From Bacteroidales bacterium (GTDB lineage: Bacteria; Bacteroidota; Bacteroidia; Bacteroidales; Muribaculaceae): a stretch of DNA of 47,990 nt. A program made the translations under genes and the position numbers. The notes under the pieces are model-generated. The model worked only from the letters and a program-made list of their open reading frames with translations. It made no database searches and was not told the origin of the DNA. Each line of letters begins with the position of its first letter. Within the stretch, counting starts at the first letter, position 1. The DNA lies in NCBI GenBank assembly GCA_004557385.1, contig SFEA01000031.1, positions 1-47,990 of the forward strand, read 5' to 3'. This document shows, piece by piece, positions 33,509 to 43,101 of the stretch.

Positions 33509-34840
33509 TTACCGAGCAATGTCGCTGAGAATTTCGCTCACAGTGGGGTGAATGTGCACCATGTCCTGAAGCTGCTGCATTGTGGCACCGCAGCAAATCA
33601 GCGACGACACTTCTTGCACAATCTCGCTGGCGCGTGCGCCAAATGCGTGGCATCCCACAATTGTGCCGTCGGCGCGAGCGGTGAGCTTCACCATGCCTTC
33701 GCCGCTGTTCATGGCAAGGGCACGGCCATTGGAACGCATAAACCCTTTTTTGAGCACATAGTCGATGCCGGCATCTTTGCACTGCTGCTCCGAGAGACCT
33801 ACGCAGGCAATTTCGGGGTTGGTGAAGATTGCCGAAGGCATCACTTCGAGGCGGATGGTGTCGGCACGACCGATAATGGTGTTCACAGCGCGGAAGCCTT
33901 GGAAGGTGGCAGCGTGAGCCAGCATCATGCGTCCGTTCACGTCGCCGATGGCGTAGATGCCCGGCACGTTGGTTGCCATGTTGTCGTCAACAGCAATGCC
34001 GCGGCGCGAATCGTAGGCAACGCCTGCCGCTTCGAGGTTCAGCCCGTCGACATTCGGCTTGCGCCCGGTGGCAACAAGCACCACGTCGGCTTCAATGCGT
34101 TCCTCTTTGCCTTTGCGCTCGTAGGTGACGCCGCCGTCGCCAATGGCTTTAACAGCAGCCTGCATGATGAAGTCGATGCCTCGTTTTTCGAGCACTTTGC
34201 GTGCACGCTTGGCAATGTCGGCGTCGACTGCCGGCAGACATTCCTTGAGGAATTCAACCACGGTGACTTTCACGCCATAACTGTTGAAAATTGAGGCGAA
34301 CTCCATGCCAATCACGCCGGCGCCCACAATCACCAGATTCTGCGGCAGTTGCGGCAGCGACAGCAGTTCGGTTGATGTCACCACAGCGGGCGTTGCTCCC
34401 GAGCCTACAGCGTTGGTGGCAAGCAGCTCTTCCGACAGCCCCGGAGGGAATTTCGACGACGAGCCGGTGGCAACGATGATGTTGTCGGCAGTGTATTGTT
34501 CGCCGTCGACGGCAACGGTTTTGGCGTCGATAAACTGCGCCTTGCCCCTCACCAGCGTGATGCCGGGCAGCGCGAGAATCGATTCCACAGCCGAGCGCAG
34601 CCCTTCGATGATGCCTTGCTTGCGTTGGAGCGCCTCTTGCCAGTTGGCAGGAGCGCCTTCTTGCGCCAATTCGGCATCGTGGGCAAGGCTCTTGGTGGGA
34701 ATGCAACCGCAGTTGAGGCATGTTCCGCCAGCCTCGGCTGCTTCAATCACAGTCACTTGCAACCCGTTTTGGGCGGCATATTGCGCTGCACGATAGCCGC
34801 CGGGACCGCTGCCGATTATTATGAGATTAGAGTGTGTCAT
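33509..34840 (-). CDS. lpdA: Dihydrolipoyl dehydrogenase
   Basis: A 443-residue FAD flavoprotein that reoxidises the dihydrolipoyl arm of GcvH with NAD+, the L-protein of glycine cleavage. FAD-binding IIGSGPGGYRAA (8-19), the redox disulphide Cys41/Cys46 in GTCLNCGCIPTKS, NAD-binding IVGAGVIGMEFASI, the second FAD motif YAIGDVNG, and the C-terminal HIHPTVSE with its catalytic His/Glu are all present. Its ATG overlaps the gcvPB stop codon by four bases (ATGA), so the two are translationally coupled. It is the last gene of the operon, which ends at the bidirectional terminator. Confidence 0.95.
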   Translation of the reverse strand: MTHSNLIIIGSGPGGYRAAQYAAQNGLQVTVIEAAEAGGTCLNCGCIPTKSLAHDAELAQEGAPANWQEALQRKQGIIEGLRSAVESILALPGITLVRGKAQFIDAKTVAVDGEQYTADNIIVATGSSSKFPPGLSEELLATNAVGSGATPAVVTSTELLSLPQLPQNLVIVGAGVIGMEFASIFNSYGVKVTVVEFLKECLPAVDADIAKRARKVLEKRGIDFIMQAAVKAIGDGGVTYERKGKEERIEADVVLVATGRKPNVDGLNLEAAGVAYDSRRGIAVDDNMATNVPGIYAIGDVNGRMMLAHAATFQGFRAVNTIIGRADTIRLEVMPSAIFTNPEIACVGLSEQQCKDAGIDYVLKKGFMRSNGRALAMNSGEGMVKLTARADGTIVGCHAFGARASEIVQEVSSLICCGATMQQLQDMVHIHPTVSEILSDIAR

Positions 34841-36324
34841 TGCTTGTCGTCGTTAACAATCATGCGATAGGTGGTGATTGGGTGCATTGCAGCCAGCACG
34901 TCGTCGACGCGAGTGATTGGCGCATTGTGCGGAGCCGTTTTCACCAGTTCGGGCGTGTTCTTGGCTTCGTCGGCAATCTTGCGCATCACCTCAATGAAGC
35001 CGTCGATTGTCTGCTTGCTCTCGTTCTCGGTAGGCTCAATCATGAGCGATTGATGGAAGAGCAGCGGGAAATAGATTGTAGGGGCATGGTAGCCGTAGTC
35101 GAGCAGACGTTTTGCCACGTCCATAGTGGTGACGTCGGTCGACTTGTCCTTCAACCCGTCGAACACAAATTCGTGCTTGCAAACACCCGGGATAGGCAGT
35201 TCGTACACGTCCTTGAGCGATTCTTTGATGTAGTTGGCGTTGAGAGTTGCCAACGGGCCCACCATCTTGATGTTTTCACGTCCGAGTGTGAGTATGTAGG
35301 TGTAGGCACGCAGAATCACCGCAAAGTTGCCGAGGAATGCACCGATGTGGTTGCGGGTGACGTCGTAGGTGCCGTCCTGCAAATCGTTCACCAGGGTAAA
35401 CGAGCCGTCGTCGAGCTTCTTCACGGTAGGCTTGGGCAGGAATTGCACCATATCGGCGCGCACGCCCACGGGACCGCTGCCGGGGCCGCCACCGCCGTGA
35501 GGTGTTGAGAATGTCTTGTGCAGGTTGATGTGCATCACGTCGAAGCCCATGTCGCCCGGACGGCTTGCGCCGAGCATCGGGTTGAGGTTAGCTCCGTCGT
35601 AATACATCAAGCCGCCACAAGCGTGCACCAATTCGGCAATTTCAGGTATTTCCTTTTCGAACAGACCGAGGGTGTTGGGGTTGGTCATCATCATGGCAGC
35701 GATGTCGTCGCCGAGCAATGGCTTCAGGTCTTCAACATCGACCAAACCGTTGGCTGTGCTCTTCACTTCCACGATTTCGAGGCCGCAAACGGCAGCCGAA
35801 GCCGGGTTGGTGCCGTGCGCCGAGTCGGGCACAATCACCTTCACGCGTTTGTGGTCGCCGCGGGCCTGATGATAGGAGCGTATAGCCATCAGTCCGGTGA
35901 GCTCGCCATGAGCGCCGGCGCATGGGTTGATGGTGAATTCGGCAAGCCCGGTGAGTTCGCAAAGCGCTTTTTGCAGGTTGTAGTACACCTCAAGGGCGCC
36001 TTGGCAAGTGTAGTCGGGTTGCAGCGGGTGCAGATTCTGGAATTGAGGCATCATTGCCACCTCCTCGTTGATGACGGGGTTATACTTCATGGTGCAAGAG
36101 CCAAGCGGATAGAAACCGTTGTTCACACCGAAGTTGTTGGCAGAGTGGTTGGTGTAGTGACGCACCACGGTCATCTCGTCGCATTCGGGCAGTTCGGCAT
36201 CGTTGGCGCGGCGCATTTCGGCAGGCACCTCGTGATGCGGAAAACGGTTGTTGGGCAGCGAGTAGCCACAAGTGCCGGGATGGCTCAATTCGAATATCAA
36301 ATTTCCGTATAATTTATTGTTCAT
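34837..36324 (-). CDS. gcvPB: Glycine dehydrogenase, subunit 2
   Basis: A 495-residue PLP-dependent half of the glycine decarboxylase P-protein. The cofactor lysine is Lys270 in MHINLHKTFSTPHGGGGPG; PLGSCTMKYNP (73-83), PCAGAHGELTG and DSAHGTNPASA are family signatures. In many bacteria P-protein is one chain of about 950 residues; here it is split into gcvPA and gcvPB, with only three bases between them. It releases CO2 from glycine and passes aminomethyl to the lipoyl arm of GcvH. Confidence 0.95.
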   Translation of the reverse strand: MNNKLYGNLIFELSHPGTCGYSLPNNRFPHHEVPAEMRRANDAELPECDEMTVVRHYTNHSANNFGVNNGFYPLGSCTMKYNPVINEEVAMMPQFQNLHPLQPDYTCQGALEVYYNLQKALCELTGLAEFTINPCAGAHGELTGLMAIRSYHQARGDHKRVKVIVPDSAHGTNPASAAVCGLEIVEVKSTANGLVDVEDLKPLLGDDIAAMMMTNPNTLGLFEKEIPEIAELVHACGGLMYYDGANLNPMLGASRPGDMGFDVMHINLHKTFSTPHGGGGPGSGPVGVRADMVQFLPKPTVKKLDDGSFTLVNDLQDGTYDVTRNHIGAFLGNFAVILRAYTYILTLGRENIKMVGPLATLNANYIKESLKDVYELPIPGVCKHEFVFDGLKDKSTDVTTMDVAKRLLDYGYHAPTIYFPLLFHQSLMIEPTENESKQTIDGFIEVMRKIADEAKNTPELVKTAPHNAPITRVDDVLAAMHPITTYRMIVNDDKQ

Positions 36325-36327
36325 GGC

Positions 36328-37650
36328 CTAAAACTGCTTAATAAGTTCAACAAGACGGTCAATTTCCTCTTTGCTGCGACGTTCGGTTACAGCAAACATG
36401 ATGGTGTTGGCGTCAACTTTCACGCCGCCAAGCACGCCGTTATCAATAAGGTGCTTTTGCAGGGCGTCGACGTCGCCGTTGAAGTCAACGCAGAACTCGT
36501 TGAAGAACGGGCGCGAGAATGTGGCGGTGAAACGGCCTGTGGCGAGCAGTTGCTCTTGCAGGTAGTGAGCGCCGTCGTAGGAGAGTTGGGCAGCGTCTTT
36601 CACGCCTTGTTTGCCCATGAGGCTCATGTAGATGGTCACCCACAAAGCCATAAGGCTCTGGTTAGAGCAAATGTTAGAGGTGGCTTTTTCGCGACGGATG
36701 TGTTGTTCGCGGGCTTGCAGGGTGAGCACAAAGCAGCGGCGGCCTTCGGTGTCCTTGGTGCGGCCCACAATGCGTCCCGGCAGTTTGCGAATGAGTTTCT
36801 CGGTGCAGCACATATATCCGGCATACGGACCGCCGAACGACATCGGCACGCCAAGCGATTGCACGTCGCCCACAGCGATGTCGGCGCCCCATTCGCCCGG
36901 AGTGCGCAGCAATGCCAAGTCGGCAGCCACGCTGTTGATTACGAACATCGCCTTCTTTGCATGGCAAGCGTCAGCCACGCCGGTGAAGTCTTCAACCACG
37001 CCATAGCGGTTGGGTTGCTGCATCACCACACCGGCAACGCCGCCTGCATCGAGGCGGGCTTGCATGTCGTTGAGGTCGGTGGCGCCGTCAACGGCGTTGA
37101 TGAGTTCAATTTCCACGCCGTGGAAGTGTGCATAGGTGAGAATCACGTTGAGGGTGCGAGGGTCGATGGTCGACGACACCAGCACCTTGTTTGCTTTCTT
37201 GGCGGCGGCATTAGCCATGAGCACAGCCTCGGCGGTGGCGGTGGTGCCGTCGTACATCGAGGCGTTGGAGATTGCCATGCCGGTGAGTTCAGCCATCATC
37301 GATTGGAATTCGAAGATGTAGTGAAGCGTGCCTTGCGAAATTTCGGCTTGATAAGGGGTGTAGGAGGTGAGGAATTCCGAGCGCTCAACGATGCTTGGAA
37401 TCACAGCCGGGGTGTAGTGGTCGTAGACGCCGGCGCCGGCAAAGCAGGTGAGTTGCTTGTTGCTGCCAGCCAATCGGGCGAACAACTCGCGTATCTCGAG
37501 CTCGCTTTTTGCCTCGGGCAGGTCGTATTCCTTGCGGAAACGTATGCACTCGGGCACGTCGCTAAACAGCTCGTCGAGCGAGGTTACACCAATACGGGCC
37601 AACATCGCTTGGATGTCGGCCTCGGTATGTGGAAAATACTTATATGCCAT
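36328..37650 (-). CDS. gcvPA: Glycine dehydrogenase, subunit 1
   Basis: A 440-residue N-terminal half of the split P-protein. MAYKYFPHTEADIQAML at the start is the classic opening. FAGAGVYDHYTPAVI, TSYTPYQAEISQGTLHYIFE and SNASMYDGTTA are family motifs. It lacks the PLP lysine, which is on GcvPB, and would form the alpha2-beta2 enzyme with it. It lies 38 bases after gcvH. Confidence 0.95.
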   Translation of the reverse strand: MAYKYFPHTEADIQAMLARIGVTSLDELFSDVPECIRFRKEYDLPEAKSELEIRELFARLAGSNKQLTCFAGAGVYDHYTPAVIPSIVERSEFLTSYTPYQAEISQGTLHYIFEFQSMMAELTGMAISNASMYDGTTATAEAVLMANAAAKKANKVLVSSTIDPRTLNVILTYAHFHGVEIELINAVDGATDLNDMQARLDAGGVAGVVMQQPNRYGVVEDFTGVADACHAKKAMFVINSVAADLALLRTPGEWGADIAVGDVQSLGVPMSFGGPYAGYMCCTEKLIRKLPGRIVGRTKDTEGRRCFVLTLQAREQHIRREKATSNICSNQSLMALWVTIYMSLMGKQGVKDAAQLSYDGAHYLQEQLLATGRFTATFSRPFFNEFCVDFNGDVDALQKHLIDNGVLGGVKVDANTIMFAVTERRSKEEIDRLVELIKQF

Positions 37651-37688
37651 AAAGCAATCGTACTTGTGTGAATGGTGCTTATGAAATA

Positions 37689-38072
37689 TTATTCGTTGGC
37701 GCAGAATTCTTCGTAAGCCTTGGCATCCATGAGGTTGTCGAGTTGCGATGGGTCGCTGAGTTCCACCTTGATAATCCAGTTGGCAAAAGCGTCCTTGTTT
37801 ACCAATCCGGGTTCGTCCTCAAGGGCTTCGTTGATTTCAACAACGGTGCCGCTCACCGGCGAGATGAGGTCGCTGGCTGCCTTTACGCTTTCAACGGCGC
37901 CAAATTCTTCGCCTGCTTCAACTTCGTCGTCAACTTCGGGCATGTCAACGTAAACCACTGTGCCAAGAGCGTGTTGTGCATAGTCGCTGATGCCAATATA
38001 TGCTACGTTGCCTTCAACTTTAACGTATTCGTGTGTCTCTGAGTAGTAGAGACCTTCTTGAAATGTTGCCAT
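37689..38072 (-). CDS. gcvH: Glycine cleavage H protein
   Basis: A 127-residue lipoyl carrier that shuttles the aminomethyl group between P, T and L proteins. The lipoylated lysine is Lys64 in FGAVESVKAASDL; SETHEYVKVEG (11-21) and VGIT-like YIGISDYAQHALG are conserved. Length and charge are normal. It sits 33 bases after gcvT. The lipoate ligase at the head of the operon is the likely source of its cofactor. Confidence 0.96.
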   Translation of the reverse strand: MATFQEGLYYSETHEYVKVEGNVAYIGISDYAQHALGTVVYVDMPEVDDEVEAGEEFGAVESVKAASDLISPVSGTVVEINEALEDEPGLVNKDAFANWIIKVELSDPSQLDNLMDAKAYEEFCANE

Positions 38073-38105
38073 AATAGTCTGTTTTATTTGTTATTTGGTT
38101 AATTA

Positions 38106-39191
<1,086 letters not shown>

Positions 39192-39309
39192 AAAAAAGTG
39201 TTTATGGTAGGTTATTTTGTTTATATATTGTTCGTTAAGTCGTTGTTTTTGGTTGTCGAGGACTTCTGTTTTGCCCTTGGGTGGGGGCAACATCGCTGCG
39301 CCAATAGGG

Positions 39310-40023
39310 CTATTTGCCGTAGATGAATTCCGGTTTAAGGTATTCTTCTTCGATTTTTCGTATCTCTGCCACGTCGCTGAGAGTCAAACAATGTTCGCTC
39401 GAGCAAACATGCTGGCGCAGGTGGCTTTTGATTTCCTCAAGACTCATCGAGGTGTGGTCCTTGAGCAGGGTGATGCGTTGGCGCACGCTTTCCACGCCGT
39501 GCTTCTGCAGCTTTTCCTTGCTCGGAGTGATGGCAGAAATCATGTTTTGCATCACCGTGTCGTAGAGCAGGGTGCCGTGGGCAATGATTCGCCCGGGCAG
39601 GTGATAGATGGCATTGCCGCTCACCTTGGCGTCGCCAATGAGCAGGTCGTTGTTCTGGGTTTTCACGGTGTCGATGCCCAAAATGGTGCTCAGAGCATCA
39701 GCCACCACGCCCATATAGTGGTCGAAAGTCTTCTCTACGTTATCGTCGCGTGTGATGTAGGAGAGCATCACGTTGTTGCGGTCGGCATATACGCATCCGC
39801 CACCGCTTTTGCGGCGATAGAATTGAATGCCATTCTCCTTGCAATAGTCGATGTTCACTTCGTTTTCAATCACCTGGTGGCGACCAAAAATCACTGTGGG
39901 CTCCACCTGCCACATAAAGAAGCAATCGTCGTCATCGACAAGTGTCTGAGCCACATACTCTTCCATGGCAAGGTAGAAGCAAAGCCGGTGTTGCTCGTCG
40001 TTGGGTAAGCTTACGTATTTCAT
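39310..40023 (-). CDS. Lipoate-protein ligase
   Basis: A 237-residue member of the LplA/LipB (BPL_LplA_LipB) fold. RRKSGGGCVYAD (70-81) is the lipoate-binding loop and Lys133 in DAKVSGNA is the conserved active-site lysine. It lacks the separate C-terminal accessory domain of E. coli LplA, so it is the short type. As first gene of the glycine cleavage operon it is most likely dedicated to lipoylating GcvH. Whether it uses free lipoate or another donor cannot be decided from sequence alone. Its own promoter is at 40046-40075. Confidence 0.88.
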   Translation of the reverse strand: MKYVSLPNDEQHRLCFYLAMEEYVAQTLVDDDDCFFMWQVEPTVIFGRHQVIENEVNIDYCKENGIQFYRRKSGGGCVYADRNNVMLSYITRDDNVEKTFDHYMGVVADALSTILGIDTVKTQNNDLLIGDAKVSGNAIYHLPGRIIAHGTLLYDTVMQNMISAITPSKEKLQKHGVESVRQRITLLKDHTSMSLEEIKSHLRQHVCSSEHCLTLSDVAEIRKIEEEYLKPEFIYGK

Positions 40024-40045
40024 AGGTTATGCAATAACAACAATG

Positions 40046-40075
40046 CAAATATATAGCAAATATTCTGCATTGCAA
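40046..40075 (-). promoter_or_regulatory. Promoter of the glycine cleavage operon
   Basis: Minus strand: TTG (40075-40073), 19 bases, TATATTTG (40053-40046). The start would be near 40040, about 17 bases before the lplA ATG. I see no room for a glycine riboswitch in so short a leader. Confidence 0.65.
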
Positions 40076-40096
40076 TTCATTATCGACAAATTTTTA

Positions 40097-40483
40097 TTAT
40101 TGCTCTATGATTGGCAATTTTGCCTCGGTCCAGCCGATGAAACCGTTGTCGAGCTCCACCACCCGGAACCCTTTTTGCACTAAAATTTGGGCAGCCTTTT
40201 TGCTGCGTCGACCGCTGCGGCAATACACTGCCACAGTGCGTTTGGCGTCGAGGTTGGCAACAGCTTTTTCGGCAAAATCGGGCTGCAGCACATCCACATT
40301 CACCGCGCGGGCAATGTGCCCTTCGGCAAACTCGTCGGCAGTGCGGGCGTCAACCACCTGCACCGTGGTGTCGGCAATCACTTTCTGGAATTCTTGCGGC
40401 GTGATTGAAGTGAAATCGACGGCACCGCAACTTCCCATAGCGCCAAACAGGCAGCTGAGCAGGGCAAAGATTGAATGTCTCAT
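40097..40483 (-). CDS. Exported rhodanese-like protein
   Basis: A 128-residue single-domain rhodanese. The active-site loop is Cys88 in YCRSGRRSKKA, and VVDARTADEFAEGHIARAVNV (residues about 43-63) is the CH2A-like opening. An N-terminal hydrophobic segment ending MGSC19 suggests export, possibly as a lipoprotein with Cys19, though the lipobox is weak. The family handles sulfane sulphur or acts as a redox or sulphide-stress protein; the substrate here is unknown. Its ATG overlaps the stop of the preceding 88-residue membrane protein gene as TAATG. Confidence 0.88.
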   Translation of the reverse strand: MRHSIFALLSCLFGAMGSCGAVDFTSITPQEFQKVIADTTVQVVDARTADEFAEGHIARAVNVDVLQPDFAEKAVANLDAKRTVAVYCRSGRRSKKAAQILVQKGFRVVELDNGFIGWTEAKLPIIEQ

Positions 40484-40749
40484 TATTTTGGGTTTTTGTT
40501 TAGTGAGAAAAGTTTCTTCAGTCGTTTCACGCCCTCAACGCCAAGAATGGTGAGCCCGGCATACTGAAAAGTCTTTGCCAGCCCAAACAGCACCGTCCAC
40601 ATCACTGCTTTGGTGGTAGCCGACGTAGGCAGCGCCGCCTGAGCAAACGAGGCGATGTAGAAGGGAATGCAGCACAGCGTCACTATCGCCCCGGTGCGGA
40701 ACGAAAGCGACGCCAACCATCGGCGTATGCGCTTAACAACCTTTTTCAT
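40483..40749 (-). CDS. Small two-helix membrane protein
   Basis: An 88-residue protein of no family I recognise. It has a strongly basic N-terminus (KKVVKRIRR), two predicted membrane helices (about 19-40 and 47-70) and a Lys-rich tail (KRLKKLFSLNKNPK). The stop overlaps the rhodanese start by one base (TAATG), so the two are translated together and the membrane protein may anchor or partner the rhodanese. Transcription probably starts near 40760, giving a very short leader. The reading frame has the same codon bias as its neighbours, which supports a real gene. Confidence 0.7.
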   Translation of the reverse strand: MKKVVKRIRRWLASLSFRTGAIVTLCCIPFYIASFAQAALPTSATTKAVMWTVLFGLAKTFQYAGLTILGVEGVKRLKKLFSLNKNPK

Positions 40750-40765
40750 TATCTTTCTTTTTTTG

Positions 40766-40856
40766 CAAAGATAGTGCCAGCGAGAGCAGAATCGCCAAGC
40801 GCAGCTTGAGCGTTATGCCGAGCGCAGCCTATTTTCGCAGTTATACTGCAAAGATA
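40766..40856 (-). promoter_or_regulatory. Two tandem -7 boxes before the small membrane protein
   Basis: Minus-strand TATCTTTG occurs at 40773-40766 (with TTG at 40798-40796, 22 bases away) and again at 40856-40849. Either could start the two-gene transcript; the nearer one leaves only about ten bases of leader. Confidence 0.45.
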
Positions 40857-41024
40857 CAAAATCTTGCCGAATTTTTCGGTCGCTACCCATTCGGTAATGT
40901 CATAAAATAACCTATTGTGCTGGCAAAGGTTGTGGATAAAGCCAATGGGCTACGGCGCGGGTGTAATGTCCACACGGTGGCTGACGTTGAGGGCGATAGA
41001 TTTCTTGCTTTGAGGAATTATAGT

Positions 41025-41032
41025 TATCTTTG
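41025..41032 (+). promoter_or_regulatory. -7 box of the PAP2 gene, leaderless
   Basis: TATCTTTG followed by CC ends six bases before the ATG at 41038, so transcription would begin at or next to the start codon. A TTG at 41005-41007 is a possible -33 (17 bases away). Confidence 0.5.
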
Positions 41033-41037
41033 CCACG

Positions 41038-41889
41038 ATGAAAATGAAAATCGTAATATTGCTGGTTGCATTGCTGACGATTGGCCGCATGCCGGCGCAA
41101 ACGCCTGCCGACTCAACGAGGGCGGTGCTGGTTCAGGATAGTGCGTATATAGCCACCCAGACTGCCGAGATTGAGCGTTTGCTTGCCGAGGTGCGCATGC
41201 GTCAGGTGCTCGATTCGCTGGCTGCCCAATATGCTCCTACGCCTCGTTTCAGGGCGAAAGATGTGGTGTTGCCGGCAGCGCTGCTTGCAGTGGGTACGGC
41301 GGCAGTGTGGGAGCATAATATGTGCAAGGCAAAGCGTCATATCCACGACCACCTCGAAGCAAGTCACACCCGCGTCGACGACTATTTGCAATGGGCGCCG
41401 CTGGCGGTGGGCATTGGTATGCACATCGGCGGTTTGCGCAGTCGTTATGCGCCGCTCGACGATATGCTTGCCACGCTCAACAGCGTTGCGCTGATGTATG
41501 GCGTGGGTGCTGCAATGAAGTATGGCATTCGCGAGCCGCGACCCTACGACGCCACTGAGCGCAACAGTTTTCCTTCGGGGCATACTGCCCGGGCGTTTCG
41601 TTCGGCTGAGATGTTGCGCATGCAGTATGGCAATTGGTGGGGGCTGGGCGGCTATGCCATTGCCACCACGGTGGCTTACTTGCGACTGCGCAACGGCAAG
41701 CATTGGTTCAACGACGTGGTGGGCGGTGCCGGTTTGGGCATCTTGTGCGCTCGTGCCGGATATTGGCTGGTGCCTCTTGAGAAGCGGTTGTTCGGCTGGG
41801 AGAATCGCACTCAAGTGATGTTTGGCGCCGTGCCGTATTACGACCCTGCAAACCGGGCTTTCGGGGCTTCGATGGCAATGCGATTTTAG
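41038..41889 (+). CDS. PAP2 family phosphatase
   Basis: A 283-residue membrane-associated acid phosphatase. The three PAP2 motifs are intact: KYGIREPRP (161-169), PSGH (179-182) and LRLRNGKHWFND with His222 and Asp226. Residues 1-20 are a signal or anchor helix; further hydrophobic stretches lie at about 76-91, 119-131, 147-160 and 200-216. Likely substrates are lipid phosphates such as undecaprenyl diphosphate or lipid A phosphate, which would be on the periplasmic side; the exact one is not readable. It precedes neuC by 51 bases and may share its transcript. Confidence 0.9.
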   Translation: MKMKIVILLVALLTIGRMPAQTPADSTRAVLVQDSAYIATQTAEIERLLAEVRMRQVLDSLAAQYAPTPRFRAKDVVLPAALLAVGTAAVWEHNMCKAKRHIHDHLEASHTRVDDYLQWAPLAVGIGMHIGGLRSRYAPLDDMLATLNSVALMYGVGAAMKYGIREPRPYDATERNSFPSGHTARAFRSAEMLRMQYGNWWGLGGYAIATTVAYLRLRNGKHWFNDVVGGAGLGILCARAGYWLVPLEKRLFGWENRTQVMFGAVPYYDPANRAFGASMAMRF

Positions 41890-41940
41890 TTGTTTTGGGA
41901 ACTATTATAACCTCTTTTTCACAACATATAGTCGAGAAGT

Positions 41941-43101
41941 ATGAAACGAAAGATATGCATAGTGACAGGTACGCGAGCCGACTGGGGACTGCTCAGCCCG
42001 GTGGCTCAGGAGCTTAATCGGCGTAGCGACGTGGAGCTGCAGATTATTGCCACAAACATGCACTTGAGCGAGAAATATGGCAGCACCTGGCATGAGATTG
42101 AAAACGACGGGCTGCACATCACGCGCATGGTGCCTATGGCTGTTGAGGGCGATGGCGCTGCAAGCACGGTGAACGCCATGAGCCAGTGCATGAGCGGTAT
42201 GGCACAAGTGCTCGACGAGCTGCGTCCGCATTTGCTGCTGATTCTGGGCGACCGCTACGAGATGCTTGCCGTGGCGAGCACGGCACTGATTTTCGGCATT
42301 CCCATTGCGCACATAGCAGGAGGAGCGGTAAGTCAGGGCGCTTACGACGAAAGCATCCGCCACAGCATAACAAAAATGAGCCACATCCACCTCACTGAAA
42401 CCGAAGCCTATCGCCGCCGCGTGATTCAGCTGGGCGAAAACCCCGAGCGGGTGCACAATGTGGGCGCTATGGGTGTGTATAACATCACCCACATGCAATA
42501 TCCATCGCGTGAGGAACTTGAGCAAGAGCTGGGCACGTCGATTCCTGAAGGCACATTGCTATGCACGTTCCATCCAGCCACGCTCGACAGCGTGCCGCCG
42601 CGCACCCAGTGCGAAAATCTGCTGCGTGCCCTCGACCGCTTCCCTAGCAACAAAGTGATTTTCACCTATCCAAACAACGACACCAACGGCGAAGTGATTA
42701 TCGAACTCATCAACGCCTATGCCGATGCACACCCCGAGCGCGTGGCAGTGTTTCCGTCGCTGGGCATGCGCCGCTATTTGTCGGCGTTGCACTTGGTGGC
42801 TGCCGTGGTGGGCAACTCGTCGAGCGGCATTGTTGAGGTGCCGTCGATGGGCATACCCACGCTGAACATTGGTATACGCCAGCAGGGACGCTTGGCTGCC
42901 GAATCGGTGGTGAACTGCGGCGTCGACGAGCAGCAGATTGCCGATGGACTGCACAAGGTGCTAAGCCCCGAATGGCGTGAGCATTGCCGACAGGTGGCTA
43001 ACCCCTACGAACAGCCCGATACGCTGCAAAAAATTGTTGAGGCTGTGTGCAGCACTCCGCTCAACGACATCATCACCAAACCATTCTACGACTTGAAATG
43101 A
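41941..43101 (+). CDS. neuC: UDP-GlcNAc 2-epimerase (hydrolysing), NeuC-like
   Basis: A 386-residue enzyme of the NeuC type, which converts UDP-GlcNAc to ManNAc and UDP, the first step toward sialic acid; a UDP-N,N'-diacetylbacillosamine substrate (legionaminic acid path) cannot be excluded. Motifs: VTGTRADWGLLSPV (8-21), LILGDRYEMLAVA (about 100-112), HIAGGAVSQGAYDESIRHSI, and NSSSGIVEVPSMGIPTLNIG. The frame starts at 41941 and ends with a four-base overlap (ATGA) into the cytidylyltransferase gene. A neuB-type synthase is not in the window. Confidence 0.88.
   Translation: MKRKICIVTGTRADWGLLSPVAQELNRRSDVELQIIATNMHLSEKYGSTWHEIENDGLHITRMVPMAVEGDGAASTVNAMSQCMSGMAQVLDELRPHLLLILGDRYEMLAVASTALIFGIPIAHIAGGAVSQGAYDESIRHSITKMSHIHLTETEAYRRRVIQLGENPERVHNVGAMGVYNITHMQYPSREELEQELGTSIPEGTLLCTFHPATLDSVPPRTQCENLLRALDRFPSNKVIFTYPNNDTNGEVIIELINAYADAHPERVAVFPSLGMRRYLSALHLVAAVVGNSSSGIVEVPSMGIPTLNIGIRQQGRLAAESVVNCGVDEQQIADGLHKVLSPEWREHCRQVANPYEQPDTLQKIVEAVCSTPLNDIITKPFYDLK

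Noticed and set aside
36451..37671. A 406-codon open frame antisense to gcvPA
   Set aside because: Gly/His/Val-rich, no motif; it is explained by codon bias of gcvPA, whose family match is strong.
39192..40045. Glycine riboswitch ahead of the cleavage operon
   Set aside because: The leader from the predicted start to lplA is only about 17 bases, and the lplA-gcvT gap does not show the paired glycine aptamer core.
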